Shown in pieces: positions 1-6,151 of a stretch of 11,153 nt of DNA (position 1 is its first letter; each line of letters opens with the position of its first letter). This DNA is from Chitinophagaceae bacterium (GTDB lineage Bacteria; Bacteroidota; Bacteroidia; Chitinophagales; Chitinophagaceae), in NCBI GenBank assembly GCA_025455245.1, contig JALOMX010000046.1, forward strand, positions 1-11,153, read 5' to 3'. Under the pieces are notes generated by a model. The model did no database searches. It was not told the origin of the DNA and was given only the letters and a program-made list of their open reading frames with translations. A program made the translations under genes and the position numbers.

Positions 1-128
1 TCCTAAAAATGGGGAGGTTACAAACGGACAACTTCGCAAAATGACAAGGTCACCAACACCACTAGGTATGCACTTTTAGACAAAGACGATAGCAGGGCAA
101 CCACCAATCGGGTAAGACTGGACAATTG

Positions 129-146
129 CCCCCTCCCTCCCTGCCC
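129..146 (-). other. G-quadruplex motif (minus strand)
   Basis: Read on the minus strand this is four runs of three or more G separated by loops of CA, A and A, which fits the standard G3+N1-7 quadruplex pattern with very short loops. Short single-base loops generally favour stable parallel quadruplexes. It lies about 450 bases upstream of the M28 start, on the template strand for rightward transcription. Whether it folds in the cell is not shown by sequence. Confidence 0.6.
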
Positions 147-252
147 TTGTGTGCTGGCAGGCAAAGACCCATATCTTTTTTACTTACTGGACAAGTTTTG
201 AAAAACCCACTTCATACGGATCGCCCCGCCATGAGGGTAGTGGTTTGCATCC

Positions 253-286
253 GGTGCCCGTCACCGAAAACGGGAGGCCTTCTCCC
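253..286 (+). other. Overlapping mutually exclusive small hairpins
   Basis: Three short stems share bases. GGTG 253-256 pairs with CACC 262-265; CCCGT 257-261 pairs with ACGGG 270-274; GGGAG 272-276 pairs with CTCCC 282-286. The second stem shares bases 272-274 with the third, and the first stem's loop is the 5' arm of the second, so they compete. This resembles the nested pairing of leader RNAs, but each stem is only 4-5 base pairs in GC-rich DNA and no U-tract follows, so chance is a real alternative. Confidence 0.2.
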
Positions 287-600
287 ATCATTTCCGTTCC
301 TTAGCAGGGCACACACATATGGTTTGGCTATACCGTAGTTCCGGGAAGCAGTATTTCAGCAGTAGTGCATGTTAGGACAGCATCCGGCCACGACTCTACT
401 CTATTGGCTTTTTATTTTGTAGTTAAGCAATTATACTTTTTTGGGGAGACCATGACTACCGGGCAGATGAAGCCATGAATTCCACGGCATCAACAAGCCC
501 TTTCCGTTTCCGCCGGGGTAACCGAAAATCCCCCATCTTTCTTCAATCAAACGGCAACCCCTTATTTTCACGTCTAAATCCGCAATTACAATTTCTGCCT

Positions 601-1977
601 ATGAGGTTTTTTGCTAAGACTGCCGTTGTACTCGGCATTGCCGGACTGCTTTTTCCGGCGCATTCTTTTTCAAACGATACACTTATCCTGAAAGATATCG
701 GCGAATACATGCTGACCCGGGGGCGGGCTTACGAAAACCTGCGCTACCTGTGCAAAGACATTGGCCCGCGCCTGAGCGGAGGGGCCGGCGCTGCCAAAGC
801 GGTTGAAGCCACTATGCGCATGCTGAAAGAGGCAGGCGCCGATACGGTGTACCTGCAACCCTGCATGGTGCCCTCGTGGGAACGCGGCCCCAAAGAAGAA
901 GCGGTGGTGCAATACGGCAACAACCGGCAACGGTTGCGTGCATGCCTGCTTGGCATGAGCAAGGGCACACCGGATCAGGGGATTACGGCACCGGTAGTGA
1001 TGGTACACGATTTTGATGAACTGAGGGCCTTGGGCGCCGACAAGGTGAAAGGAAAGATTGTTTTTATCAATTATGCCATGCGCCCCGAACTGATCACCAA
1101 CGGATACGGTGATGCTGTTCGTTTTCGCAGCAATGGCCCTGCCGAAGCCGGCAAACTCGGCGCGGTGGCCGTTATGATCCGCAGCGTTACCCATGCGCTC
1201 GATACGTTCCCGCATACGGGATCTACCCGCTATGATAAGGATGTAGCTCCCATTCCGGCATTTGCCTGCAGTACGGTGGATGCAGAATGGCTTTCTGCCC
1301 TGCTGAAGAAAACACCCGATGTGCAGCTGTTTCTGAAGGCCACGCCCAAACAGGGGCCTGATGTGCTCAGCTACAACGTGATTGGCGAAATAAAGGGATC
1401 ACGCTATCCGGATGAGATTGTTACGGTGGGCGGCCACCTCGATAGCTGGGACCTTGGCGAAGGCGCACACGACGATGGCGCGGGCTGCGTTCAAAGCATT
1501 GATGTGATTGGTTCCATTAAGGCGCTCGGGCTAAAGCCGCAACGCACCATCCGCGCGGTAATGTTTATGAATGAGGAAAACGGCCTCAACGGGGCAAGGG
1601 CTTATGCCGACAGCGCCGAAGCCCGCAGGGAAAAACATGTTTATGCCATTGAAAGCGATCTCGGCGCATTTTCACCTGTGTACATCACGCTGGGCGGCAC
1701 GCCCACGCAAAATGCCCGCGTACGCGAATGGCTCCCGCTGCTTCGGCAGTATTGGGTGCTGCATATGCCGGATGGCGGTCCCGGGGCAGATATCGGCCCT
1801 TTACGCCGGCTTGGACCTATGGTGGGCAATATGATCCCTTACAGCCAACGCTATTTCGATTACCACCATGCAGCAAGCGACCGATTTGAAGCGGTGCATA
1901 AACGCGAACTGGAAATGGGTGCAGCGGCGCTGACCGCTATGTGCTGGCTGGCAAGCGAGTGGGGCGTGGGCGAATAA
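601..1977 (+). CDS. Secreted M28-family zinc peptidase, carboxypeptidase Q-like
   Basis: Exported metallopeptidase likely to remove terminal residues from peptides outside the cytoplasm. From the ATG at 601 the product is 458 residues. Residues 1-25 form a signal peptide (basic start, then AVVLGIAGLLF, then an Ala/Ser-rich end). A PA-like insert domain probably spans about 90-240, and the M28 zinc domain follows. Its ligands are all visible: His279 and Asp281 in GGHLDS, Asp291 in HDDGAG, catalytic Glu325 with ligand Glu326 in NEEN, Asp353 in ESDLGA, and a C-terminal His at 422/423 in YHHAASD. The frame is open back to an ATG at 475, but those extra 42 residues are basic and proline/serine-rich and would bury the signal peptide, so 601 is preferred. 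The call as an active M28 enzyme is firm; substrate is unknown. The gene is visibly richer in G+C than the S9 gene or the right end. It converges on the LysE gene with no gap. Confidence 0.9.
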   Translation: MRFFAKTAVVLGIAGLLFPAHSFSNDTLILKDIGEYMLTRGRAYENLRYLCKDIGPRLSGGAGAAKAVEATMRMLKEAGADTVYLQPCMVPSWERGPKEEAVVQYGNNRQRLRACLLGMSKGTPDQGITAPVVMVHDFDELRALGADKVKGKIVFINYAMRPELITNGYGDAVRFRSNGPAEAGKLGAVAVMIRSVTHALDTFPHTGSTRYDKDVAPIPAFACSTVDAEWLSALLKKTPDVQLFLKATPKQGPDVLSYNVIGEIKGSRYPDEIVTVGGHLDSWDLGEGAHDDGAGCVQSIDVIGSIKALGLKPQRTIRAVMFMNEENGLNGARAYADSAEARREKHVYAIESDLGAFSPVYITLGGTPTQNARVREWLPLLRQYWVLHMPDGGPGADIGPLRRLGPMVGNMIPYSQRYFDYHHAASDRFEAVHKRELEMGAAALTAMCWLASEWGVGE

Positions 1978-2625
1978 TCAGTTTTTCCCAACGTTGTATA
2001 AAACACTGCCGGCAATAATCAACCCAAAGGCCATCAGGATAATGGCCGATAGCCTGTTGATGATATGAAGTGTATGCGGTGTAAGCCATTTCCGAAGCTG
2101 TCCGGACAATACAACCTTGCTGAGGTCTACTGCAATGACCACAAGCAGGCAACTGCCAAACAGGAGGCTTCGTTCACCTAAAGGCATGTATGCAAATGCC
2201 GTGCAGGTGGTAAGCCAGAAAAAGATGGCGCCCGGATTGAGGGTGTTGATCAGAAAGCCCTGTGCGGCATATTTGGCCATGTCCCTTTTGCGAAGGGATG
2301 GGTCGAGGGGTTTGTTATCCATGCGGGGGTCTTTTCTGAAAAAAAAAGACCATGCACCCATAATAAAAAGAATGGCAGCGCCTGTAAGCGCCACCGTATT
2401 TTCATAATGCAAAACGGCCCGCAGTAATTCTGCTGCCATATTGCCGGTTATTACCAGAAAAGTATCGCTTGCCGAAACACCGCCGGCAAATGCAAAGCCC
2501 GCCTTGTGGCCGCTGCGCATGCTCAGTTTTATGATGGTAAAAAGTACCGGGCCTACCGAAACCGAAAGCAATAACCCCAACCCAAGACCTTTTAGTATGA
2601 CACCAATCATATCAGGGGCAGTCAT
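1978..2625 (-). CDS. LysE/RhtB-family exporter
   Basis: Inner-membrane transporter of the LysE superfamily, whose known members export amino acids or related small molecules. The product is 215 residues, the usual family length, with about six membrane segments near residues 6-28, 40-62, 76-96, 119-145, 152-172 and 188-210. The first segment carries the family pattern SVSVGPV with Gly25-Pro26, followed by a Gly-rich stretch ending in SASD, and the fourth begins FLINTLNPGA, matching the conserved N-P of LysE proteins. The ATG at 2625 is preceded by an A-rich leader. It lies 13 bases after the stop of the GH3-type gene and is probably translated from the same mRNA. Its stop codon (1978-1980 read on minus) directly touches the stop of the M28 gene. 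Substrate cannot be read from sequence; the partner gene suggests an amino acid or an amino-acid conjugate (inference). Confidence 0.85.
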   Translation of the reverse strand: MTAPDMIGVILKGLGLGLLLSVSVGPVLFTIIKLSMRSGHKAGFAFAGGVSASDTFLVITGNMAAELLRAVLHYENTVALTGAAILFIMGAWSFFFRKDPRMDNKPLDPSLRKRDMAKYAAQGFLINTLNPGAIFFWLTTCTAFAYMPLGERSLLFGSCLLVVIAVDLSKVVLSGQLRKWLTPHTLHIINRLSAIILMAFGLIIAGSVLYNVGKN

Positions 2626-2638
2626 TTTTTTTTAAATT

Positions 2639-4183
2639 TTAAACTGAGATAGCTGCTCCCTGCAGTTGATTGGAAATAAATAACTGCCAGTCCTGAAGCA
2701 TATGTCCTTTCATTACCCTCGGAAACTTATGTTGTCCGCCAAGTTTGCCCTTACTCGCCATAAAATCGAGGAAAACATGTTCGGGTAATATGTTGACAAA
2801 AATTTCCTTGAGTGCATGTCTGCGTTCAACCGCATAATCGTCGTTCAGCTCTTTTAAGGCTTCATCCAGGTATTTTTTCAACAGGTAGGGATTTACATTA
2901 TCATCGCAGGCTATGTACCATTGGTGGGCAAACAGGTTGTCGTAAGGTATACCTGCTACGGTAAACTCCGGAATGGAAACGCCCATTTTTTCGCTTACCC
3001 GCTTAATGGCGCCATTCATATTTTCAACGCTCAGGTGCTCACCAACCAGACTTAAAAAATGCCTTGTCCGACCGGTTATGATGATCTCGTGACGTTTAAG
3101 ATCCACAAATCGTATGGTATCGCCAATGAGATACCTCCATGTGCCGGCATTGGTACTAATCAGCAAAGCATAATCCTTTCCTTCCTGTACTTCGTGTATC
3201 ATCAGGGCTTCCGGATTTTCCACCATGTTTCCATCAGAATCAAAGTTCTTTTGATCGAAGGGCACAAATTCGAAGAATATGTTGTTGTTCAGCACAAGTT
3301 GCATGCCTTTGGCATTTTGCCTTGCCTGATAGGCCAGAAAACCCTCACTTGCCAGGTAGGTTTCAATGTAGGTAATGGGTTTGCCAAGCAATTTTTCAAA
3401 ACCTACCTTATACGGATCGAGCGCTACTCCTCCATGAACATAAAAACTGAGGTTGGGCCAGATTTCATGAATGTGTTTCAGGTTGTAGCGATCAATAATC
3501 TTTTCAATCAGTAACTGAAGCCATGCAGGCACACCGACAATAAAACCGATATCCCACTCGGGGGCTTTCTCAACAATTTCATCAAGCTTAACGGCCCAAT
3601 CGCGTTCCTGTGCAATTTTTTTGCCGGGTTTATACAATCGTTGAAACCAGAAGGGAATATTGCGCTGCTGAATACCGCTTAAGTCTCCTGCATAATAGGT
3701 AGCCGTCTTTTGCAGGGTCGTACTGCCGCCAAGCATAAGCCAGCCTTTGGGCAAAGCTTTCAGGTTGAGGTCGTGATAACCGGCAAGGGTTATCAGGTGA
3801 CGCATACTGGTAATGGTATTCGAACGGATCAGGTCTTTTGTAATGGGGATATACTTACTTGCCGCTTCGCTTGTGCCGCTGCTTAGCGCAAAATACTTGA
3901 TGGGCCCGGGCCAGCAAACATCCGGTATCCCCTCCAGGGTTTTATACCAGAATTCCTGATAAATCCTGTTGTAATCGTAAGTAGGCACCCTTTGCTGAAA
4001 AGCCTTACCCGCATGCTTTGCCATCAAAATACTGTCAAAGCCATATTTCTGCCCAAATTCGGTATAGCGGGCCTTACTCAACAGTTTTTTTAATACACGA
4101 AGCTGTTGCCCCCTTGGTGTAGCACGGGACATTTGCAGCCATTTGGCCAATTGGTAAGGAATGGGTATGTCAAAAATGGACAT
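2639..4183 (-). CDS. GH3-family acyl-adenylating enzyme (GH3 auxin-responsive promoter-like)
   Basis: Cytoplasmic enzyme of the GH3 branch of the ANL adenylate-forming superfamily. Plant members activate a carboxylic acid with ATP and join it to an amino acid; the role of bacterial members is mostly unknown. From the ATG at 4183 it is 514 residues, a little shorter than plant enzymes. Visible motifs in order: the nucleotide-binding loop SSGTSE at about 101-106, the second adenylate motif YIETYLASEG at 272-281, the third motif RYLIGD after Trp349 at 350-355, and the hinge GRTRHF at 371-376 leading to a small C-terminal domain with KFPRV near 486. All three ATP motifs are intact, so it should be active. 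A TTG two codons upstream (4189) keeps the frame but ATG is the simpler choice. It is the first gene of a two-gene operon with the LysE-type exporter. Acyl substrate and amino acid are unknown. Confidence 0.85.
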   Translation of the reverse strand: MSIFDIPIPYQLAKWLQMSRATPRGQQLRVLKKLLSKARYTEFGQKYGFDSILMAKHAGKAFQQRVPTYDYNRIYQEFWYKTLEGIPDVCWPGPIKYFALSSGTSEAASKYIPITKDLIRSNTITSMRHLITLAGYHDLNLKALPKGWLMLGGSTTLQKTATYYAGDLSGIQQRNIPFWFQRLYKPGKKIAQERDWAVKLDEIVEKAPEWDIGFIVGVPAWLQLLIEKIIDRYNLKHIHEIWPNLSFYVHGGVALDPYKVGFEKLLGKPITYIETYLASEGFLAYQARQNAKGMQLVLNNNIFFEFVPFDQKNFDSDGNMVENPEALMIHEVQEGKDYALLISTNAGTWRYLIGDTIRFVDLKRHEIIITGRTRHFLSLVGEHLSVENMNGAIKRVSEKMGVSIPEFTVAGIPYDNLFAHQWYIACDDNVNPYLLKKYLDEALKELNDDYAVERRHALKEIFVNILPEHVFLDFMASKGKLGGQHKFPRVMKGHMLQDWQLFISNQLQGAAISV

Positions 4184-4228
4184 AGGCAACCGGATACATA
4201 TAAGTGCACGAAGCTAAGGGAAGCCGGC

Positions 4229-4258
4229 TAAAGATAATCCAACCTCAGGGTGAATAAA
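4229..4258 (-). promoter_or_regulatory. Candidate Bacteroidota-type promoter for GH3-LysE operon
   Basis: Read on minus, TTTA (4255-4258) is followed after 18 bases by TATCTTTA (4229-4236). The Bacteroidota primary sigma consensus is TTTG, about 19 bases, TAnnTTTG, so each element differs only in its last base. It would start RNA about 40 bases before the ATG at 4183. It is a match by eye in AT-rich DNA, so confidence is modest. Confidence 0.35.
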
Positions 4259-4353
4259 GGGTACTTTACATAAAAAATGGGAATTCCAAAATTGAAACTC
4301 CCGGTAAAAGGGTCAATACGTCAACACCTTAGTACAATATTTTTTAAACCCAC

Positions 4354-4450
4354 AGCTTATAAAACAGCCGGTAGTAATTTAAACAGCCACTGGTTAAGCC
4401 AATTATTAATCATAGCAATCAAGAGTTTTATAGCCTATAAGACAACCGGT
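4354..4450 (+). repeat. Two diverged 19-base direct repeats
   Basis: Bases 4354-4372 (AGCTTATAAAACAGCCGGT) and 4432-4450 (AGCCTATAAGACAACCGGT) match at 16 of 19 positions, starts 78 bases apart. A shorter AACAGCC copy lies at 4382-4388. They sit in non-coding DNA and may be remains of a duplication or a pair of binding sites; nothing identifies a binding protein. Confidence 0.45.
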
Positions 4451-4505
4451 TCATCCTAAATGTTGCATAACCGGAAAAAAACAGTACCAACGGCGCAAAA
4501 TGAAT

Positions 4506-5339
4506 TCAATAGGTCAATTTCCACCCCTTTTTCGGATTGAAGAGGGAGGCTAAGGCAAAAACCAGACAGATAAGAATACAGCCAAGCGCCACCGAGGGCA
4601 GGGTTGAAAAGCTACCGCTGTATTGCTGCCTGAAGATGCCCCAAAGTGCCCAGATGATAACAAACGTATAAGCGGGCCGGTTGTGAACTTTTGACATAAA
4701 TACGCCAAGCCCTGCAGCAACCGCCATCATCAGAACGGTCCAGAAAACTTCACCTAAAGAACCGCCATCCCAACCCCAATGTACCAACAGCGCCGTGGTA
4801 TTGGCAATGGTTGCAACACTGATCCACCCGAAATAAATCAGGAACGGAACTTCCACAATAATATGATCCCGCTTACGGGGATGGGCAGGCATTTTTAATA
4901 TCCGTGTGTAGATAACAAAAAGGGTAGCCAGCAGCAGCAGCATGATCAGGAGGCTTAAACCGGTTTGTAAATAATGCCAGCTTAAAATCCATAATGCATT
5001 CAGCAGGCAGGAAACCCAGAATAGCGGTAAGATGGAAACGATCCGGTGGTAACGGTGGTCCACACCCGGAAGCCATATTAGGATATTGGTTACATACCCT
5101 ACAAAAACAAGCAGCCACAGATAAATGATACTCCAGATGGAAAAAGTAAACCCATCCGGAACAAACAGATTCGGATAGAAAGCCGAAACCTGACCCGTGT
5201 TGTAATTATTGATCGGCAGATAGTTTGCCAGTACGTTTACCACGAACATGACAATAAATGCTATCCACGTAAGCGCTATTTGTGCAAATCGGTTCACCGG
5301 GTAATCAGTTTCTACAAAGTTAAAACTACCTGTTGACAA
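4506..5339 (-). CDS. TspO/MBR-like (tryptophan-rich sensory protein) membrane protein
   Basis: Multi-pass inner-membrane protein of 277 residues with about eight hydrophobic segments, near 20-40, 65-88, 101-120, 124-146, 160-185, 196-213, 221-237 and 246-266. It resembles the proteins called tryptophan-rich sensory protein in Bacteroidota: a first helix ending NVLANYLPINN, then YPNLFVPDGFTFSIW, then NALWILSWHY, then a helix with PFLIYFGWISVATIANTT. Trp is frequent at helix ends. Classical TspO has five helices and about 160 residues, so this is a longer relative; ligand (porphyrin-type in TspO) and function are not established. No in-frame ATG exists between the upstream stop (5361-5363) and residue 31, so the start is probably the TTG at 5339, giving MSTGSF. 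The gene stands alone, divergent from the tRNA gene. Confidence 0.65.
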   Translation of the reverse strand: MSTGSFNFVETDYPVNRFAQIALTWIAFIVMFVVNVLANYLPINNYNTGQVSAFYPNLFVPDGFTFSIWSIIYLWLLVFVGYVTNILIWLPGVDHRYHRIVSILPLFWVSCLLNALWILSWHYLQTGLSLLIMLLLLATLFVIYTRILKMPAHPRKRDHIIVEVPFLIYFGWISVATIANTTALLVHWGWDGGSLGEVFWTVLMMAVAAGLGVFMSKVHNRPAYTFVIIWALWGIFRQQYSGSFSTLPSVALGCILICLVFALASLFNPKKGWKLTY

Positions 5340-5377
5340 CCAATGAAATTTTATTAAAGATCAAATCCGTTTCCCCT

Positions 5378-5385
5378 TATCTTTG
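5378..5385 (+). promoter_or_regulatory. -7 promoter element of tRNA-Leu
   Basis: TATCTTTG matches the Bacteroidota -7 consensus TAnnTTTG exactly. It ends 12 bases before the first base of the mature tRNA, which leaves room for a short 5' leader removed by RNase P. No clear TTTG partner is visible about 19 bases upstream, where the DNA is simply AT-rich. Confidence 0.55.
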
Positions 5386-5397
5386 CCGCCCAATTTA

Positions 5398-5479
5398 CCG
5401 GGCGTGGTGAAATTGGTAGACATATCAGACTTAGGATCTGACGCCGCGAGGCATGGGGGTTCGAGTCCCTCCGCCCGGA
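5398..5479 (+). tRNA. tRNA-Leu (anticodon UAG)
   Basis: An 82-base class II tRNA reading CUA and probably other CUN leucine codons. The acceptor stem is CCGGGCG (5398-5404) with CGCCCGG (5472-5478), discriminator A at 5479. The D arm includes AAATTGGTAGAC, the anticodon stem TCAGA/TCTGA (5425-5429, 5437-5441) closes the loop CTTAGGA with anticodon TAG at 5432-5434, a long variable arm follows as expected for leucine, and the T arm carries GGTTCGAGTCC. The 3' CCA is not encoded (the next bases are CAA), so it must be added by the CCA-adding enzyme. Promoter and terminator flank it closely, so it is a single-gene transcription unit. Confidence 0.95.
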
Positions 5480-5481
5480 CA

Positions 5482-5513
5482 AAAAGCATCCCATACGGAT
5501 GCTTTTCTTTTTT
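5482..5513. terminator. Intrinsic terminator after tRNA-Leu, probably bidirectional
   Basis: AAAAGCATCC (5482-5491) pairs perfectly with GGATGCTTTT (5497-5506) around a five-base loop, followed by CTTTTTT on +. On minus the stem is followed by five T, so it can also end transcription of the HAD gene, whose stop lies 7 bases away at 5520-5522. It fills almost the whole space between these convergent units. Confidence 0.85.
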
Positions 5514-5519
5514 ACCCCA

Positions 5520-6146
5520 CTACCCTTTCAGCAACTGCGGCAGTTGTTCCTCAATGGTTTGATGCTTTTGTAAATGCAGGGTTCTTATCCCCGCTTTTTG
5601 AGCCCCCTCAATGTTGATCAGGGTGTCGTCTATAAAAAGCGTTTCTCCCGGGTCAAGTTCATGCTTTTGCAAAACAGCTTCATAACACCCGATTCCCGGC
5701 TTCCGCAATCCCAACTCGTGGCTGTACCATGCTTTCTCAAAATGATCATCAAAACCATGGTTGCCAAACTGCCTGTAGTGGATTTCCCGGAAGGCTTTGA
5801 GATGAATGATATTGGTGTTGCTCAAAAGAAATAAACGGTAATCCTGCTTTAATCCATCGAGGTATTCCATCGATCGCTCGCGGAAATCAAGCAGCATGGC
5901 ATTCCAGGCATTTTCAATGTCGCCATCTGACAGGGGCAATTGCGCGGCATTTCTAAACCCTTCAAAAAAAGCCTGTTCTTCCACCATTCCTGTTTCAAGC
6001 GCCGCAAAAAGCGGATTGCTGTGCGACTGCTGAAAGTATTGTTTGAAGTTATGTACTCCAAGGTCTTCAAACATCCGGAAGGTCCTTTCAAAATCGAGGT
6101 TCAGCAAAACACCCCCAAGGTCGAATATGATATTACGAATTTGCAT
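5520..6146 (-). CDS. HAD-superfamily phosphatase (YihX-like, subfamily IA)
   Basis: Cytoplasmic haloacid-dehalogenase-type hydrolase, 208 residues, probably a small-molecule phosphatase. Motif I is FDLGGVLLN with nucleophile Asp9; the position two residues on, usually the Asp acid/base, is Gly11, as in the YihX-like group that has FDLGNV. A helical cap follows (about 16-95), then motif II LLSNTN (Ser109), motif III Lys149 in LRKP, and motif IV IDD with Asp173 and Asp174. The frame is open upstream to a GTG at 6179, but homology begins at MQIRNIIFDLGG, so the ATG at 6146 is chosen; it starts 5 bases after the stop of the upstream hydrolase gene, with which it forms an operon. Substrate unknown; YihX itself acts on glucose-1-phosphate, but that cannot be carried over. 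Confidence 0.85.
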   Translation of the reverse strand: MQIRNIIFDLGGVLLNLDFERTFRMFEDLGVHNFKQYFQQSHSNPLFAALETGMVEEQAFFEGFRNAAQLPLSDGDIENAWNAMLLDFRERSMEYLDGLKQDYRLFLLSNTNIIHLKAFREIHYRQFGNHGFDDHFEKAWYSHELGLRKPGIGCYEAVLQKHELDPGETLFIDDTLINIEGAQKAGIRTLHLQKHQTIEEQLPQLLKG

Positions 6147-6151
6147 GCAGG

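Larger units (their letters stand above)
1..474. other. Non-coding stretch, no gene recognised
   Basis: No reading frame here looks like a protein. The only open stretch of note, 126-338 on +, gives a 70-residue proline- and arginine-rich translation with no domain, signal peptide or helix pattern. I looked for tRNA, tmRNA, RNase P RNA, SRP RNA and a cobalamin riboswitch and recognised none. The stretch does contain a C-rich tract at 129-146 and overlapping small hairpins at 253-286, listed separately. A GGGGAG purine tract at 443-448 precedes an ATG at 452 that opens a nine-codon frame. It could be the long leader of the M28 peptidase gene or the decayed end of something to the left. Confidence 0.5.
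4184..4505. other. Intergenic gap between TspO-like and GH3 genes
   Basis: A gap of 322 bases with no convincing gene. A 60-codon frame at 4277-4459 is most likely chance: part of its sequence is the repeat at 4354-4450 translated twice (AYKT(A/T)GS). The right part holds a palindromic pair CCGGTT (4446-4451) and AACCGG (4469-4474). The left end, 4184-4260, contains a candidate promoter for the GH3-LysE operon. Confidence 0.5.

Noticed and set aside
126..338. 70-codon plus-strand frame
   Set aside because: Composition is proline/arginine-rich with no motif, signal or helix pattern, and it crosses the C-rich tract and the hairpins; it looks like chance in GC-rich DNA.
311..380. Possible SRP RNA, because of TTCCGGGAAGCAG
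   Set aside because: The GGAA-type tetraloop and the paired internal loop of SRP domain IV are not there, and flanking arms do not pair.
670..1215. 181-codon minus-strand frame inside the M28 gene
   Set aside because: It is antisense to well-recognised M28 coding sequence and its His/Ala/Gln-rich translation is what an antisense frame of GC-rich DNA gives.
3059..3514. 151-codon plus-strand frame inside the GH3-type gene
   Set aside because: It lies opposite conserved GH3 motifs and has no recognisable features of its own.
4277..4459. 60-codon plus-strand frame in the gap
   Set aside because: Part of its translation is explained by the two DNA repeats, and there is no ribosome site or domain.
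4446..4474. CCGGTT...AACCGG inverted repeat as terminator for the TspO-like gene
   Set aside because: The T-run falls on the wrong side for minus-strand transcription, the loop is 17 bases and the stem only six, so it does not fit an intrinsic terminator.
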